NCBI GenBank assembly: GCA_009733715.1
Contig: WMKJ01000137.1
Span: 1-28,787 of the forward strand
DNA from: Herpomyces periplanetae
Lineage: Eukaryota > Ascomycota > Laboulbeniomycetes > Herpomycetales > Herpomycetaceae
Reading direction: 5' to 3'
DNA: 28,787 nt
Of the stretch, positions 10,811 to 20,478 are shown piece after piece (position 1 is the stretch's first letter; each line of letters begins with the position of its first letter). The notes under the pieces were generated by a model. The model was not told the origin of the DNA. It searched no databases and saw only the letters and a program-made list of their open reading frames with translations. The translations under genes and the position numbers were made by a program.

Positions 10811-11860
10811 CTAGGTAAAACCATAGGGATGACATGAGGCAGTAATTGATTCATCGGTACGGAATACTTTATTTAATGAAGTTTCGACGGTTTCATTTGC
10901 ACGAAAAAAAATCTCACCAGGAGCAGGTGGGGGTTCTTCCAAAGCAGAAGGAATTCGGTGAAGTGCTCCGTATCCAAGGACACAACCCAGACAACCTTCT
11001 CCGCCCCAATTACGACTTGGAGTGATGGAGACGGGTCGAACGATATCATATTCATGATTATAAATGTGCAACTGCAATGGTTTATCGATAAACTAAGGAG
11101 AAAGATAAGCTTAAGGTAAAGTAAACCAGATAGATTATCAAGACACGTACGTGTGATACAATTTCACTTAAACCAGATTCACCCTTAAGACTAGCTTCAG
11201 GACTGCCTATAACGTAGTCCGAGTATGGAAGTATTCCTGCTGCTTCAGCCGGGGAATTAGGAGCAACAGTTAAGATATGCCACACTTCATTAGCAGTAGC
11301 CAGTTGGTTCCATTGTACAGAAATGGAGAGTTTTGGTGTGTGTTGTGGTACTGGAATGTGCACATTTCGATGAAGTTGGCCCTTTGATAAATGAAAGGGG
11401 AAGTTAGATACGAGTTTGAGTTGTGTACGAAAGAGGAAAATTATAAGGTACGGATAGATTGGACTAAATCTGTACATGTAAAAGAATAGTTCAATGGCGC
11501 ATACTTTTGCATTCCAGACAGTTAATTGAATAGATGTACCAGCATATTTTTGAATTTCATTGACAATATACCTCACGTCGGAGTTAATCTATCATGAGAA
11601 TAGAACAACACTTAGCAGGATGTACTTAAAATAAATAATACCTCCATGAAAAATTTCTGTAGTTACGATAGAAGAAATAAGGTAAAGCTTGGACGAACAA
11701 TTCTTTCGCCATTAATTCCCACAATAAAGTCAAACCATGGTTCAAGTTTTAAATTTGGATTAGTATTTCGTAGAACCTGATAGCCACATGCATCACCATC
11801 GTTGGAGAGATCAGTAGCTGAATCGAATTTTAAAAGAATTTTATTAAAAGCGTCAAACAT
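10811..11860 (-). CDS. GRH1: GRASP55/65-type Golgi reassembly stacking protein (Grh1-like)
   Basis: Peripheral Golgi/ER-exit-site protein with two atypical PDZ domains, acting in vesicle tethering and unconventional secretion. Four minus-strand exons: 11699-11860, 11505-11588, 11151-11381 and 10811-11092, giving 252 aa. Introns are 110, 123 and 58 nt with donors GTTCGT, GTATGC and GTACGT, all phase 0. PDZ1 runs from about [20 protein letters not shown] (residues 26-45) to [14 protein letters not shown]2 has [37 protein letters not shown] and [17 protein letters not shown], then the hallmark [20 protein letters not shown]. The start [14 protein letters not shown] has no Gly2, so it is not myristoylated; it looks like an amphipathic helix, as in yeast Grh1. 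Only about 40 residues follow the GRASP domain, so the long Ser/Pro-rich tail is nearly absent. Confidence 0.95.
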
Positions 11861-11989
11861 TGCCAAATAATCTCAATATCCAGCGTAACGAGAAATTATC
11901 ATGATCCCCGCCAAAGAAACTTGGAAAATTTGATTCTCGAAAAGTTTTCATCGCGAAAAACGAGGCAGCTTACGTAACAGACAGGATGA

Positions 11990-11997
11990 GTCACGTG
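11990..11997 (+). promoter_or_regulatory. CDEI/Cbf1-like site GTCACGTG
   Basis: Perfect RTCACRTG 130 bp upstream of the GRASP start codon, a plausible proximal promoter element. Confidence 0.45.
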
Positions 11998-12152
11998 CAC
12001 AGGAACCCGAATATATGTGGGGGAAACGAAAGGATAGTTAGTGTTGGCAAGTTGGATGGGTAAATTTAAACCTTGGAAAAACCATAAGAAAGATTAATAA
12101 AAAGCAAACTTCAACTTCAACAAACACTTATTGCACCGTATAATCCTACAGG

Positions 12153-12225
12153 TTGGCCAATATGGTCAACTGCGCTAGGGTTAGGGTTAGGGCTGACAGC
12201 CCCCGGAGCAACCCTATCCTAGCGC
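12153..12225. repeat. Palindrome and telomere-like hairpin (telobox cluster)
   Basis: A near-perfect 17-bp palindrome (TTGGCCAATATGGTCAA, 12153-12169) is followed by an imperfect inverted repeat, 12172-12225. The left arm begins GCGCTAGGGTTAGGGTT; the right arm reads, as its complement, GCGCTAGGATAGGGTTG. A small GGCT-GAC-AGCC hairpin lies inside. The left arm carries about three TTAGGG units in tandem (12176-12192). TTAGGG is the usual fungal telomere unit and also the telobox bound by Tbf1-type factors in promoters. It could be a regulatory telobox cluster in the GRASP/TGS1 divergent promoter, a scar of telomeric repair, or the end of a small non-autonomous element. Confidence 0.6.
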
Positions 12226-12802
12226 TTATGTAAGCCCGGCCGTGCCGAACTTGGAAAAAATATTTGACGATCGTGATGCGAGAATGTTAAACAAATTGTC
12301 TTGGATCCATTGGAAAATGTGATTGAATATTTTGAGTTATTTGTGAATTCGAGAGTCGGGCTTAAATTATCAGTTACTGTGTTTTGTTTTGAACTTATCA
12401 ATAGGCTGTATCGTACGGAGAGTCTACATATGGGCAGATCTGTGAAGTCGATTTTGCAAAGTTATTTGATTTCCTATTAACTACATTTCACATTGTCTTA
12501 GCGTAATTCCTTCAATTATCCTATATTTCATTGACAGTATATATGCCAATTTTTTCATGGTCCTGGCAAGTCTGTTTCTTCAATATACATCAAGTCCCTT
12601 TTGCTTATCATAGAGCAGTTTATTAAAGTTTCATTCTTCGCGCTGGTTTTCCTTACGCGATACTCATTTTTACAAGTATCTAGTAGTTTCATTCTGTCGA
12701 TTATATTCTCTTGTCGGTGGTTTTCAGTGATATACCAAGAAAGGTCTGCATCTGGCCCTCCCTTAATACAAAACACTTACAATCCCACATTGGTATCCTA
12801 TA

Positions 12803-13892
12803 ATGGTTAATCCTCCGGGCAAGCAAGTCGGCCGGATCTACCGAAATAGAAAACAACTTCCACCCTCCCTTCAAAAGTATACAACAGTTTGTGACAAGTT
12901 TTTATTTTAGTTTAAGTGCACATAAGTTTTTGTATATATATTCCAATTAACGCACTGATTATTTCGCTATAATGCAGTTACTGGAATAAAAGAACATGCT
13001 TATTCGCAAAGTTTAATCTGGGTGTTCTCTTGACAGAGAGAGCTTGGTATGAAGTAACACCCGAAAAAGTAGCCAAGTTCGTACATTTCTTCCGCCATTC
13101 CCAATTCATTAAGCAAAATAAAACAACCTTGACCAACTGCATCTCTAACATTCATAATATTCAAATCGCATGTATTAACATGTTTCATCACAGAAGTATT
13201 GCGTTTCATATAGCTAAAAGTGCCCCATCTGAAAAGCGCATTATTATAGATTTATTTTCTGGAGTTGGAGGAAATACAATCGCATTTGCTTTATCCAATC
13301 GGTGGGATCGTGTATATGCTATTGATATCGACCCTGAGGCAATACGTTGTAGTAAAGCCAACGCAAAACTATACGGCATAAACTCAAACATAACATGGAT
13401 AGTGGGTGATTGTAAACATGCCATTGCCCAACACCCCGAGATAGATCTTTCCAATGCTGTTATATTCGCATGTCCGCCATGGGGAGGTTCGTATTACACT
13501 TTTTCAGCCCTTGAGGTCCTGTACTTCCAAGTTTATTCCCCAAGATGCTAACTATCATTACAGGGCCGGAATACAAGCAAAATGTGATATTCGACTTATT
13601 CAGTATGACCCCTTATTCAATAAGGAAAATCTATCAAGAGTTTTTTAGGCCAAGTCGCTGTCTTGTCATGTATTTACCGCGAAATTCGAACTTGGAACAA
13701 ATCGCAGACATTACTACCGACCGGGCAACTCAAGTTATTTACTATTGTCAACGAGGTTTTTGTCAGGTAAGTAGTAAAACAGTTTATTGACCAATTTAAT
13801 GTTACCAGTATCATTGTGAAGCTTTAACTCCGAATATCTAGGCACTTTGCGCATACTTTGGTAATTTTAAAAAGATAGAAACACCTAGTTAA
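12803..13892 (+). CDS. TGS1: Trimethylguanosine synthase Tgs1
   Basis: SAM-dependent methyltransferase that turns the m7G cap of snRNAs, snoRNAs and telomerase RNA into the 2,2,7-trimethyl cap in the nucleus. Five exons: 12803-12876, 12978-13076, 13194-13486, 13564-13766 and 13842-13892; total 720 nt, 239 aa. Introns are 101, 117, 77 and 75 nt, with donors GTATAC, GTTCGT, GTTCGT and GTAAGT. The fold is clear: LPPSLQNYWNKR, then LFAKFNLGVLLTERAWYEVT (cap-binding/SAM region), motif I IIIDLFSGVGGNT at about 74-86, AIDIDPEAI, and the catalytic ACPPWGGPEYK at about 150-160, followed by YLPRNSNLEQIA and ALCAYFGNF. The exon 3/4 join falls inside PPWGGPEY, which proves the GTTCGT donor. It is the catalytic domain alone, as in other fungal Tgs1, without the animal N-terminal half. 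Intron 2 is divisible by three and has no stop. Confidence 0.95.
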
Positions 13893-14126
13893 TATTTTGA
13901 CCATTTAAACTATTCTTTATTATCACTGCATTTAGTTAATTGAACCAAATGTGTATACCAGTTAAACCTAAAAATGTCACCCAACGGTAAATAGAACTTA
14001 CATGAAGGCTTATTTTGCTGAAATTTCTCAACACCCCCGTAAAACTAACATGGCTAGCCGAAGACAATGATTAAAAAATGTGAGACTTAACCATGGGTGT
14101 GAAGATGCACAGCTACAGCGAGAAAA

Positions 14127-14454
14127 TTAAGATGATTGAGAGGGTGAATAAATGGCAAGACCGTCATCTAGTGAACGTATCATCACAGATATAGATTGTG
14201 TAGAGCAATCCGGAGCTAACCTTAGTTTTTCCAGTTCATTAGCGAATTCTTTTGCAATACGTTGGCGGTAATACGTGGCAAAGTTCTGTACGAAAAGTAT
14301 TAGTTGAACAAGTAATATTTCAATCAATATAGCTCAAACTAGAACGCACTTTATGATCGCCTTCATCGTTGAAATTCCCATTCACAGAGACAGCCTCTTT
14401 ACGTTGGATATTCTCTCTGCAAGATGGTGAATTAAATTCTCCATCCGATGCCAT
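14127..14454 (-). CDS. RSA3: Probable ribosome assembly protein Rsa3 (short form)
   Basis: Minus-strand exons 14350-14454 and 14127-14285, split by a 64-nt intron (GTGCGT to TACAG, with CAACTAAT as a branch-like site), give 87 aa. The C-terminal half, from NFATYYRQRIAKEFANELEK through LRLAPDCSTQSISVMIRSL to GLAIYS, fits the Rsa3 domain pattern of an F-x-Y-aromatic start, a helix with E-L-x-K-L-R, then S-x-x-x-L-I-x-x-L-x-x-G-x-x-x-F/Y. Rsa3 acts in nucleolar 60S assembly. The N-terminal 35 residues are polar. The family is usually longer, so this may be a reduced form or a 5' exon may be missed: ATGGGCGAACGAG followed by GTAAAT at 14596-14608 is a candidate. It lies downstream of eIF3e on the same strand. 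The family call rests on my memory of the domain. Confidence 0.55.
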
Positions 14455-14984
14455 GATTTGACCACAGCCGTTAACAGAGCGCCAAAATTATCCCTGTAAT
14501 TCTTGGAAGTGTATATTTTTTTGCCCCAGTACGCCGGTGCTAACTTTAAAATAAAGCGTCGGAAATACACAAAATTAACTTAATAAATCATTTACCTCGT
14601 TCGCCCATCCTAAAACGTCAAGTTTGAAGTCGAATGAAGCGTGCGCCTTAATCACGTGCATGCGGATATGGATACGCAAATTTATCGCATACGAAAGCTA
14701 AATGAGCTTGGGTAGCTGTAGGGTTGGGTTAATCAATCTAGATTTTGAACTAGTGCAAGGCCAGCTGTAGAATTGGTTAATCGTGAAGGGTCTAAAATCA
14801 ATGTGAACATCAAGTGAACCAAAAAAATTGTTCAGGGGATAATCAATTGAAATTATCAAAAGATTTGATCGTATATTTTTATTGATTGAATGAGATTAGC
14901 AGCTGTAGGTAGAAGAATCAAACAATTCTGGTACACTTCTAAAAAAGGAGATGGCGAATTTGGGGGGTATCATGGTTAATAGTT
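14455..14984. other. Spacer between eIF3e 3' end and RSA3-like gene
   Basis: About 530 bp, AT-rich except near 14620-14670, where ATCACGTG (14651-14658) lies about 200 bp upstream of the RSA3-like start. The minus frame at 14382-14570 overlaps exon 1 in another frame and shows no family motif. Confidence 0.45.
14651..14658 (+). promoter_or_regulatory. CDEI/Cbf1-like site ATCACGTG
   Basis: RTCACRTG match about 200 bp upstream of the RSA3-like start, or about 45 bp upstream of the alternative first ATG at 14608. Confidence 0.4.
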
Positions 14985-16369
14985 TCATGAAAGTGCAGCG
15001 CTCATGACCTGAGTGCGAAAAAATCCGCCCTTAGTTCGTTCAATGATTTGTTGATATACCGATTGGGGGGGATGGTTCATGATAACAGTGCCTTCTTGAT
15101 AATCAATTTTAGCATCAACTCGAGTGTCACGAATTAAATTTACAATCCATTTCTCGCCATCATCGAGGGATAAGCCAAGACGGGAGGATAAATCTCTGAA
15201 TGTAGAAATAATTAACAAATCAGTCAGTTATACAACACGTAACATCCAGGTAATGTAAATGCCCAAAATGCAGGAATGGCCGATGGATAAACTTACCGGA
15301 TATCAATTCGCTGATGGATCTTGCAATAAGATTCGGATATCAAGTGTCGGGCAGAATCGACGAATTGATTCGAAACAGCAGCAAGGAAGAAATCATGATT
15401 AAGAACTTGTTCAGCACGGGCTAATTTTTTCTGGGCTTCCTCAAAGTCAAAATCAATGTACAAAGCTTTAATGAAATCAGTAACGGGGTCAGAAAATTCG
15501 TAGCTGACTTGTTTGACCACGCGGATCAAATCCCGCTGCTGTTTTTGAAATGTATTACTGTTTCGACTGCGGTTACGACTGATTACAACAGACACAGTCA
15601 AATACCGTAATATCCAAGGACAGAGTGTTTGAATTGTTATAATATACGCCGGAGAAAAGAACAAATCGGTTAGAACTTCTGGGGCAGGCTCATAATTAAA
15701 GTAAGGAAAAAGAGCCCAGTGAATTAACCATGCTCGTTGGCGAAGCTGAGCTAAGGGATTATTGAACAAACGGGTATCGATGCTTTCTTTAACTTTTAAG
15801 ATCTCATCCATTGATATAGCCCACTCCTGACTTAAAATTTCACACGCCAACTTTCCCCAAGTAGCTTCGGTAACTTTATCACTATCAGTAGAAAGAATCC
15901 GGAATTGATACAATAAATCTGCTGCGCCAGCGTAAAATCCGCAGCCGTACTGAAATTTTGCATAATCAAATAATGAATTAACCATGTCGATGGTAACACC
16001 GTGATGTTCTTTCAGATAATTTTGATTAGCAACTTTATCGTTGCGTAGATCCGCAATTACTTCAGGGCTTTCGAGTAAGCCAATTATCTTGCAACACTTC
16101 ATTTCAAAATGTTCTTTAGTGCGTGCAACTTCATCTTTTTTTTTAATGTATTCCTTGGGTAATTCTTTCAATCCACGCAATTCCGCATCTAGGCCGCCCA
16201 CAAAATCCGTCATGTTAGTATGTTTTAGTAGCTGGAATTTTAACTTTGTGACTTCCTCCGAATAGTCAAGATCGTTTAGCAAAGGGAATATCAGATGTTT
16301 GTTCAGATACGGAATCATTTTTAATAGTAAATCATTCCGCACCAAACTCGTATCTTGCTCGTCTGTCAT
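14985..16369 (-). CDS. INT6: Translation initiation factor eIF3 subunit e (Int6)
   Basis: PCI-domain subunit of the eIF3 complex, which recruits mRNA and Met-tRNA to the 40S ribosome. Two minus-strand exons, 15297-16369 and 14985-15195, joined by a 101-nt GTAAGT/TTCAG intron within the arginine codon of [12 protein letters not shown]; 427 aa (human 445). Family landmarks are [10 protein letters not shown] near the start, then [54 protein letters not shown] and [20 protein letters not shown]. The PCI/winged-helix end follows with [31 protein letters not shown] and VYQQIIERT. Budding yeast lacks this subunit while fission yeast and filamentous fungi keep it, which argues against a Saccharomyces relative. 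It starts 480 bp from mL49 on the other strand. Confidence 0.97.
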
Positions 16370-16848
16370 TTTTGTGTATCAAAATATTTTGTTAAAGTAC
16401 TATATAAATTTCTTGTCACACGTTTCCCTTGAAATTTAACCGTGAAATATCAACGACAAACTTTCAGATTATCTTCGAATTGTCGTTAAATCACCGTTTT
16501 AAATCTATAAAATCCCTTCGCGTCTGGGCCAAACCCGCGCCTGCTTATATAAGTACAATTAGCCACCCTGGCTGTGGCTTGGGAGTATGAGGTTGTGGCT
16601 TGGTTAAATTTGAGGATCGTGAACGAGGTGATTGACGAGGAGAATTTTATAATTAAATGAAAATTGCAGGAAAGGGTTTGTTAAAGTTATTGGATTGGTT
16701 TGACTGCTTGTTGATTGGTTTTGTGGAAACTTTATACGTTCGTATGAATTATATTTTTCGGGTTGACTACTAGCTTGTTTGAACTTTACTTAAGTTTTGA
16801 TACAAATTTGACTTGCTTTCTACAGGAACACTGACCGTCGCGTCAACT
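16370..16848. other. Divergent promoter region eIF3e/mL49
   Basis: About 480 bp. A TATATAAG box lies at 16546-16553. The 10-mer TGTGGCTTGG occurs twice as direct repeats (16573-16582 and 16594-16603), 21 bp apart, close to two helical turns, which suggests paired factor binding. No RTCACRTG site is seen here, unlike most other promoters in the window. Confidence 0.5.
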
Positions 16849-17346
16849 ATGCAAGTGATACAATTAATTCATCGTAAGTTTTTATACCTAGGTTGTTGTG
16901 TGTTTAATTAACTAATGTTTTCTTTAAATTTAGCCTTAAACTGTCAATTCACATCCAGCCGGTTTTTTACATCATGGCCAATTTTCCGGCTGGCAGAATC
17001 AGCTAAACCTTCATGTACTAACACGCAAAATATGGCATATTTCGTGGCGAGAACTCCTTCAAAAAAATTACCCGTTTACCAATTTAGAAAGAGTGGCGGT
17101 AATCTTCTCAAGACCAGAGTAAAGCATATATTCGGGGAGATTCCAAAACTTCGAGATGATCTTCAAAAGTATCTGAATGTTCCTGAAAAGGATATTATAA
17201 TAAATTCCGTCAACAATCACATTGTAATCAAGGTATAATATACTCACTATTATTCTACTCCTCAATCATTAGTTCATCATCTCATTAAATCTTAGGGATG
17301 GCATCGGGAAGCTATCTGTACTTTTCTCCACGAGAAAAACTTTTAA
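16849..17346 (+). CDS. IMG2: Mitochondrial large ribosomal subunit protein mL49 (Img2)
   Basis: Three exons, 16849-16873, 16934-17232 and 17296-17346, make 124 aa; introns are 60 nt (GTAAGT/TTTAG, with TTAACTAAT as branch site) and 63 nt (GTATAA/CTTAG). The mL49 core is AYFVARTPSKKLPVY, then KSGGNLLKTRVKHIFGEI, LRDDLQKYL, NSVNNHIVIK and the last-exon ending GWHREAICTFLHEKNF, the family's G-W-x-x-x-V-x-x-x-L-x-x-K-G/N-F close. The first 45 residues (MQVIQLIHPLN and onward) are rich in Ser, Arg and hydrophobics with few acids, as expected for a mitochondrial presequence. Without the tiny first exon the frame would start at no good ATG. It builds the mitochondrial ribosome for matrix translation. 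Confidence 0.93.
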
Positions 17347-17907
17347 CCGGTAACCGCCCTTATTCGTGAGTTTGACTGTCTTCATAATTCTCATTTCGCT
17401 CTATACGCCGGCCATTCAAATCAATAGGGATTACACCAGACCAGGGAATACCATTTTCATCAATCGTCTTCCGCCATTATACCCATCCGTCTTTTCAAAT
17501 TCTCCCCGAAAATCTAGTTCTGACTTCCATTACTTAATCGCGCGGACTATTGATTGTCCGAACTGAGCAAATTCACGCGGAGTCTGGATCTAAGCGAGCA
17601 AACTTGCCAAACGACAACGGCTAATGTTTAAAAGCATCTTCACGGGTTTTTATCGAATTGGTAGCAAGAAGAATCTTTTATTTTTGGAACTTTCTATAGA
17701 CAAAGCTCAAAAGAGCTTGTCCAATTTTATAATACCGCAGAGTTACTTCCTTCAATACTCCATTCAGCTTACTCAACTTCTTATAATTCTTACTGCCCAA
17801 AAGGATTGCTACCCTGATTTTGGTGCATTCGAAAATATACAGTTTTCCAAATAGGTTTATCGAAGGATGTTCGACCGTCAGATGTCTAAACATCATATTG
17901 GTGTCAA
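17347..17907. other. Spacer downstream of mL49, nothing recognised
   Basis: About 560 bp. Open frames at 17366-17566 and 17624-17854 (plus) and 17678-17896 (minus) have no family motif, no consistent splice partners and unbiased composition. I see no RNA gene. Confidence 0.4.
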
Positions 17908-18231
17908 TTAACTAATTTTGGGCTTAAATACTGGAGTTTCGCATACTCCGCATACAGAAAAAGGAGAACGCGGGGTTCTCTGGATCTACTTCATCTACCC
18001 TATACTTTTCACTTACTGTGAGGAATTATCTTGTTTTTTCGATCAACTGGTCGAGCCATGTGTTTGTTCAGCTTTAGAAATGTGAAATACTCATTAGTAT
18101 ACATTTTCAGTGGGTCTTCTAAGGGTTTCTGAACATTGCTATATCCAGTCATTCAAGTTATCTGCCAAATCGATGATCGGCTGAGCTTTTACGCATTTCT
18201 TAACCTTAGGTGTATTAACCTCCCCAGTCAT
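17908..18231 (-). CDS. Possible small unidentified three-exon gene (57 aa)
   Basis: I do not recognise this protein. The best-supported part is an internal exon, 18017-18128 on the minus strand, bounded by TTCAG and A|GTAAGT, open throughout and coding a basic peptide (KPLEDPLKMYTNEYFTFLKL then NKHMARPVDRKNKIIPH). A start exon 18193-18231 (MTGEVNTPKVKKC, donor GTAAAA) and a last exon 17908-17930 (acceptor CCAG, ending FKPKIS) join in phase to give 57 aa. The first and last exons are tentative. The ATG would be only 37 bp from the UBP8 ATG on the other strand, so the two would share a very compact promoter. It could also be part of an antisense or non-coding transcript. Confidence 0.3.
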
Positions 18232-18268
18232 GGATTCATCCAAAGCAACAACTCTTGCATCACCAAAA

Positions 18269-20314
18269 ATGAATAAAAATAAGCCCATACAAATTCCTTG
18301 TATGATTCCAACGGCTGCGTATGGCTGTGGTCAGTAGGAATATTCCTTTCAATAATACCTGAGATTTCCTGTTTCGTTGATTGATGGATTATTCGGATTG
18401 ATTTAAGTTTTTCATATTATAATAGACTTTTATCATGCTATATAAGTTTCTGTCGAATTTAGGCACAAGTTAACCTGGCGTCAGTGATTAATATAAATCA
18501 ACTCTCTTTGTATAGAACACATTCAAAGCCTATTCAAGGAACATCGAAAATTTTCAGTTCAGCAGTACTCGCTTTTACTGCAGACAATCTACGAAAAAAA
18601 CAAGGTGTTAACCCAAACGTGCAAAACATCAGATGATTTAGATGCAGGTTTGACAACTTGCTGTACATCAACTTTTCTTTGTCTGCAATGTCCGAGCATA
18701 CAATCGCCTGAACTACGCGATCAACATTGGAAAACTATTGGACATGCTTTCTGTAGGTTGACAAAACAATTGGGTTAAAAATGTTGCTACCCCTTCCATT
18801 AAGGGTGGGTGCATGAAGTTTACATAGCTTGCTAACCAGTTCGTACATAGCTGTTGAGTCTCGTTCGGGATGTTTATACTGTCAGAATTGTGAGGATTTT
18901 GTGTACGATCCAGTGCTTGAAGAAGTCCGAATGCAAAGAGGTGAGAAAGGAAATTCAAATTTGCTCTGGTTAATGGGAAAAACAATTCCCCAAACTTACA
19001 TATATTTCCAGGGCATAGGAGACGTAAAGTAGATGAGTTTGGTCAAAACTCTGATGATGTTCGTTTAATCATGCAAAATTCATTGTTCTCACCATGCAGA
19101 GCTCTCGGATTGCGCGGCCTATACAACATGGGACAGACTTGCTTTATGAGTGTGGTTATTCAATGCCTCATTCACAATCCGTTTATCAAAATGTTTTTTC
19201 TTAGTAAAGGACACAAAACGGCAGAATGCACGAGAAAATATTGTACAAGTTGTGCACTAAGTGAAATTTTCAGTGAATTCTACTCTAACGAGAAAACTGA
19301 AGGATATGGCGCTGTGTGTATGCTTCAAAGTAGTTGGATGGGTACTCAGGTAAGTAAATTAGCTACATTTTAACCCTAGAAATATAGTGATCGACCTAAC
19401 AAGAAGAATCTGTAGTCCTTAGCAGGATATCAACAGCAAGATGCTCATGAGTATTTACAGTTTATACTAAATTCATTACACAATGAGAATTGCTCATCAA
19501 GTCCCTTTAAGAATAAAACTTGTGGTTGTTTCGTTCATCGATGTTTTAGCGGGACGTTACAGAGCACAGTTACGTGCGGGAAGTGCAAAAATATTACTCG
19601 TACTTTTGACCCCTTGCTAGATTTTAGTTTGGACATTAAGCAACCTTCAAAAAAGCGAAAAAATGATAGTTCGACAATTTTGAGTGCATCAGTTGACCTG
19701 AAAGATTGCCTGGAACGGTTTACGGCAAAAGAAGGCCTTGCCAGTGGGGAATATCATTGCCAAAACTGCAATGATACTTCACATCATGCTACTAAGCAAT
19801 TAAGTATTTACAAATTCCCTCCTATCGTGACCATTCATATTAAGGTTGGTATTGGTTTAGCTCTGCAATTATCTATATGTTAATTTTTTTCTAATTATGA
19901 TTGAAATTTAAATGGCAGAGATTTGAACAAGGAAAATCTGGTTTGGTAAAGGTAGACACAAAGATTGGATTCCCTTTTGAATTGGATTTATACCCTTATT
20001 CATCGAGAGCTAATGCCGAGTGTAAATTATCGAGTGAATCATCTGCGAAACACTTTTCGACCGTATTTACTTATGAACTTTCATCTATAATTGTCCACTC
20101 GGGAAAAATCGACTCGGGTCATTACGTTGCTTATTCCAGGTTTGGGAACGATTGGTTTCTTTTTGATGATGTTAAAGTAACTATGGCCAGCAAAGCGGAT
20201 GTATTGGATTCTAATGCGTATATGCTCTTCTACGTAGTTAAGAATCTCGATGCATGTCAAAAGGATACCAGCTCGGGTAGTCTCAAGAATAATGAAATTA
20301 CAGGAGACTCTTAA
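18269..20314 (+). CDS. UBP8: SAGA histone H2B deubiquitinase Ubp8 (USP22 family)
   Basis: Ubiquitin hydrolase of the SAGA deubiquitinating module, removing ubiquitin from H2B during transcription. Six exons: 18269-18329, 18516-18752, 18851-18940, 19012-19349, 19416-19844 and 19919-20314; 1551 nt, 516 aa (human USP22 525). Introns are 186, 98, 71, 66 and 74 nt, donors GTCAGT, GTAGGT, GTGAGA, GTAAGT and GTTGGT. The ZnF-UBP domain spans about residues 19-125: GCEHIQ across the first junction, CLQCPS, DQHWKTIGHAFSVESRSG and LYCQNCEDFVYDP. The USP core has the Cys box GLYNMGQTCFMS (Cys173), YQQQDAHEYLQF, zinc-binding CGKC and CQNC, IHIKRFEQ spanning the last junction, and the His box SGHYVAYSR (His453) with WFLFDD. 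All catalytic residues are present. Start and first exon are set by phase and the conserved GCEH, so slightly less sure than the rest. Confidence 0.95.
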
Positions 20315-20478
20315 ATCGTGCTAATCACGTCTGTAGCATCCTTTCGGACTGGACAATATATATCAATTGGTTTCCATGAAGTAGACCACTTTTCATAAAA
20401 TGATACAGTGGTTCTACGGGTTTCGTAGATGGTACTAACTCTATTTACTCAAATCTACGTAGCATTTTGCCACACTAT

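Larger units (their letters stand above)
11861..12802. other. Divergent spacer between GRASP and TGS1
   Basis: About 940 bp. Near GRASP is a GTCACGTG site (11990-11997). In the middle is a palindrome plus hairpin with TTAGGG-like repeats (12153-12225). The rest is AT-rich. Short minus frames at 12219-12401 and 12555-12776 look like chance; they lack introns with good phase and any recognisable motif. Confidence 0.5.

Noticed and set aside
12172-12225. TTAGGG repeats as a chromosome end
   Set aside because: Only about three units, inside a hairpin, with ordinary genes on both sides in normal order.
14382-14570. Minus frame with FGALLTAVVKSWHRMENL
   Set aside because: It overlaps the RSA3-like first exon in another frame, and the RSA3 frame has good splice borders and a recognisable domain.
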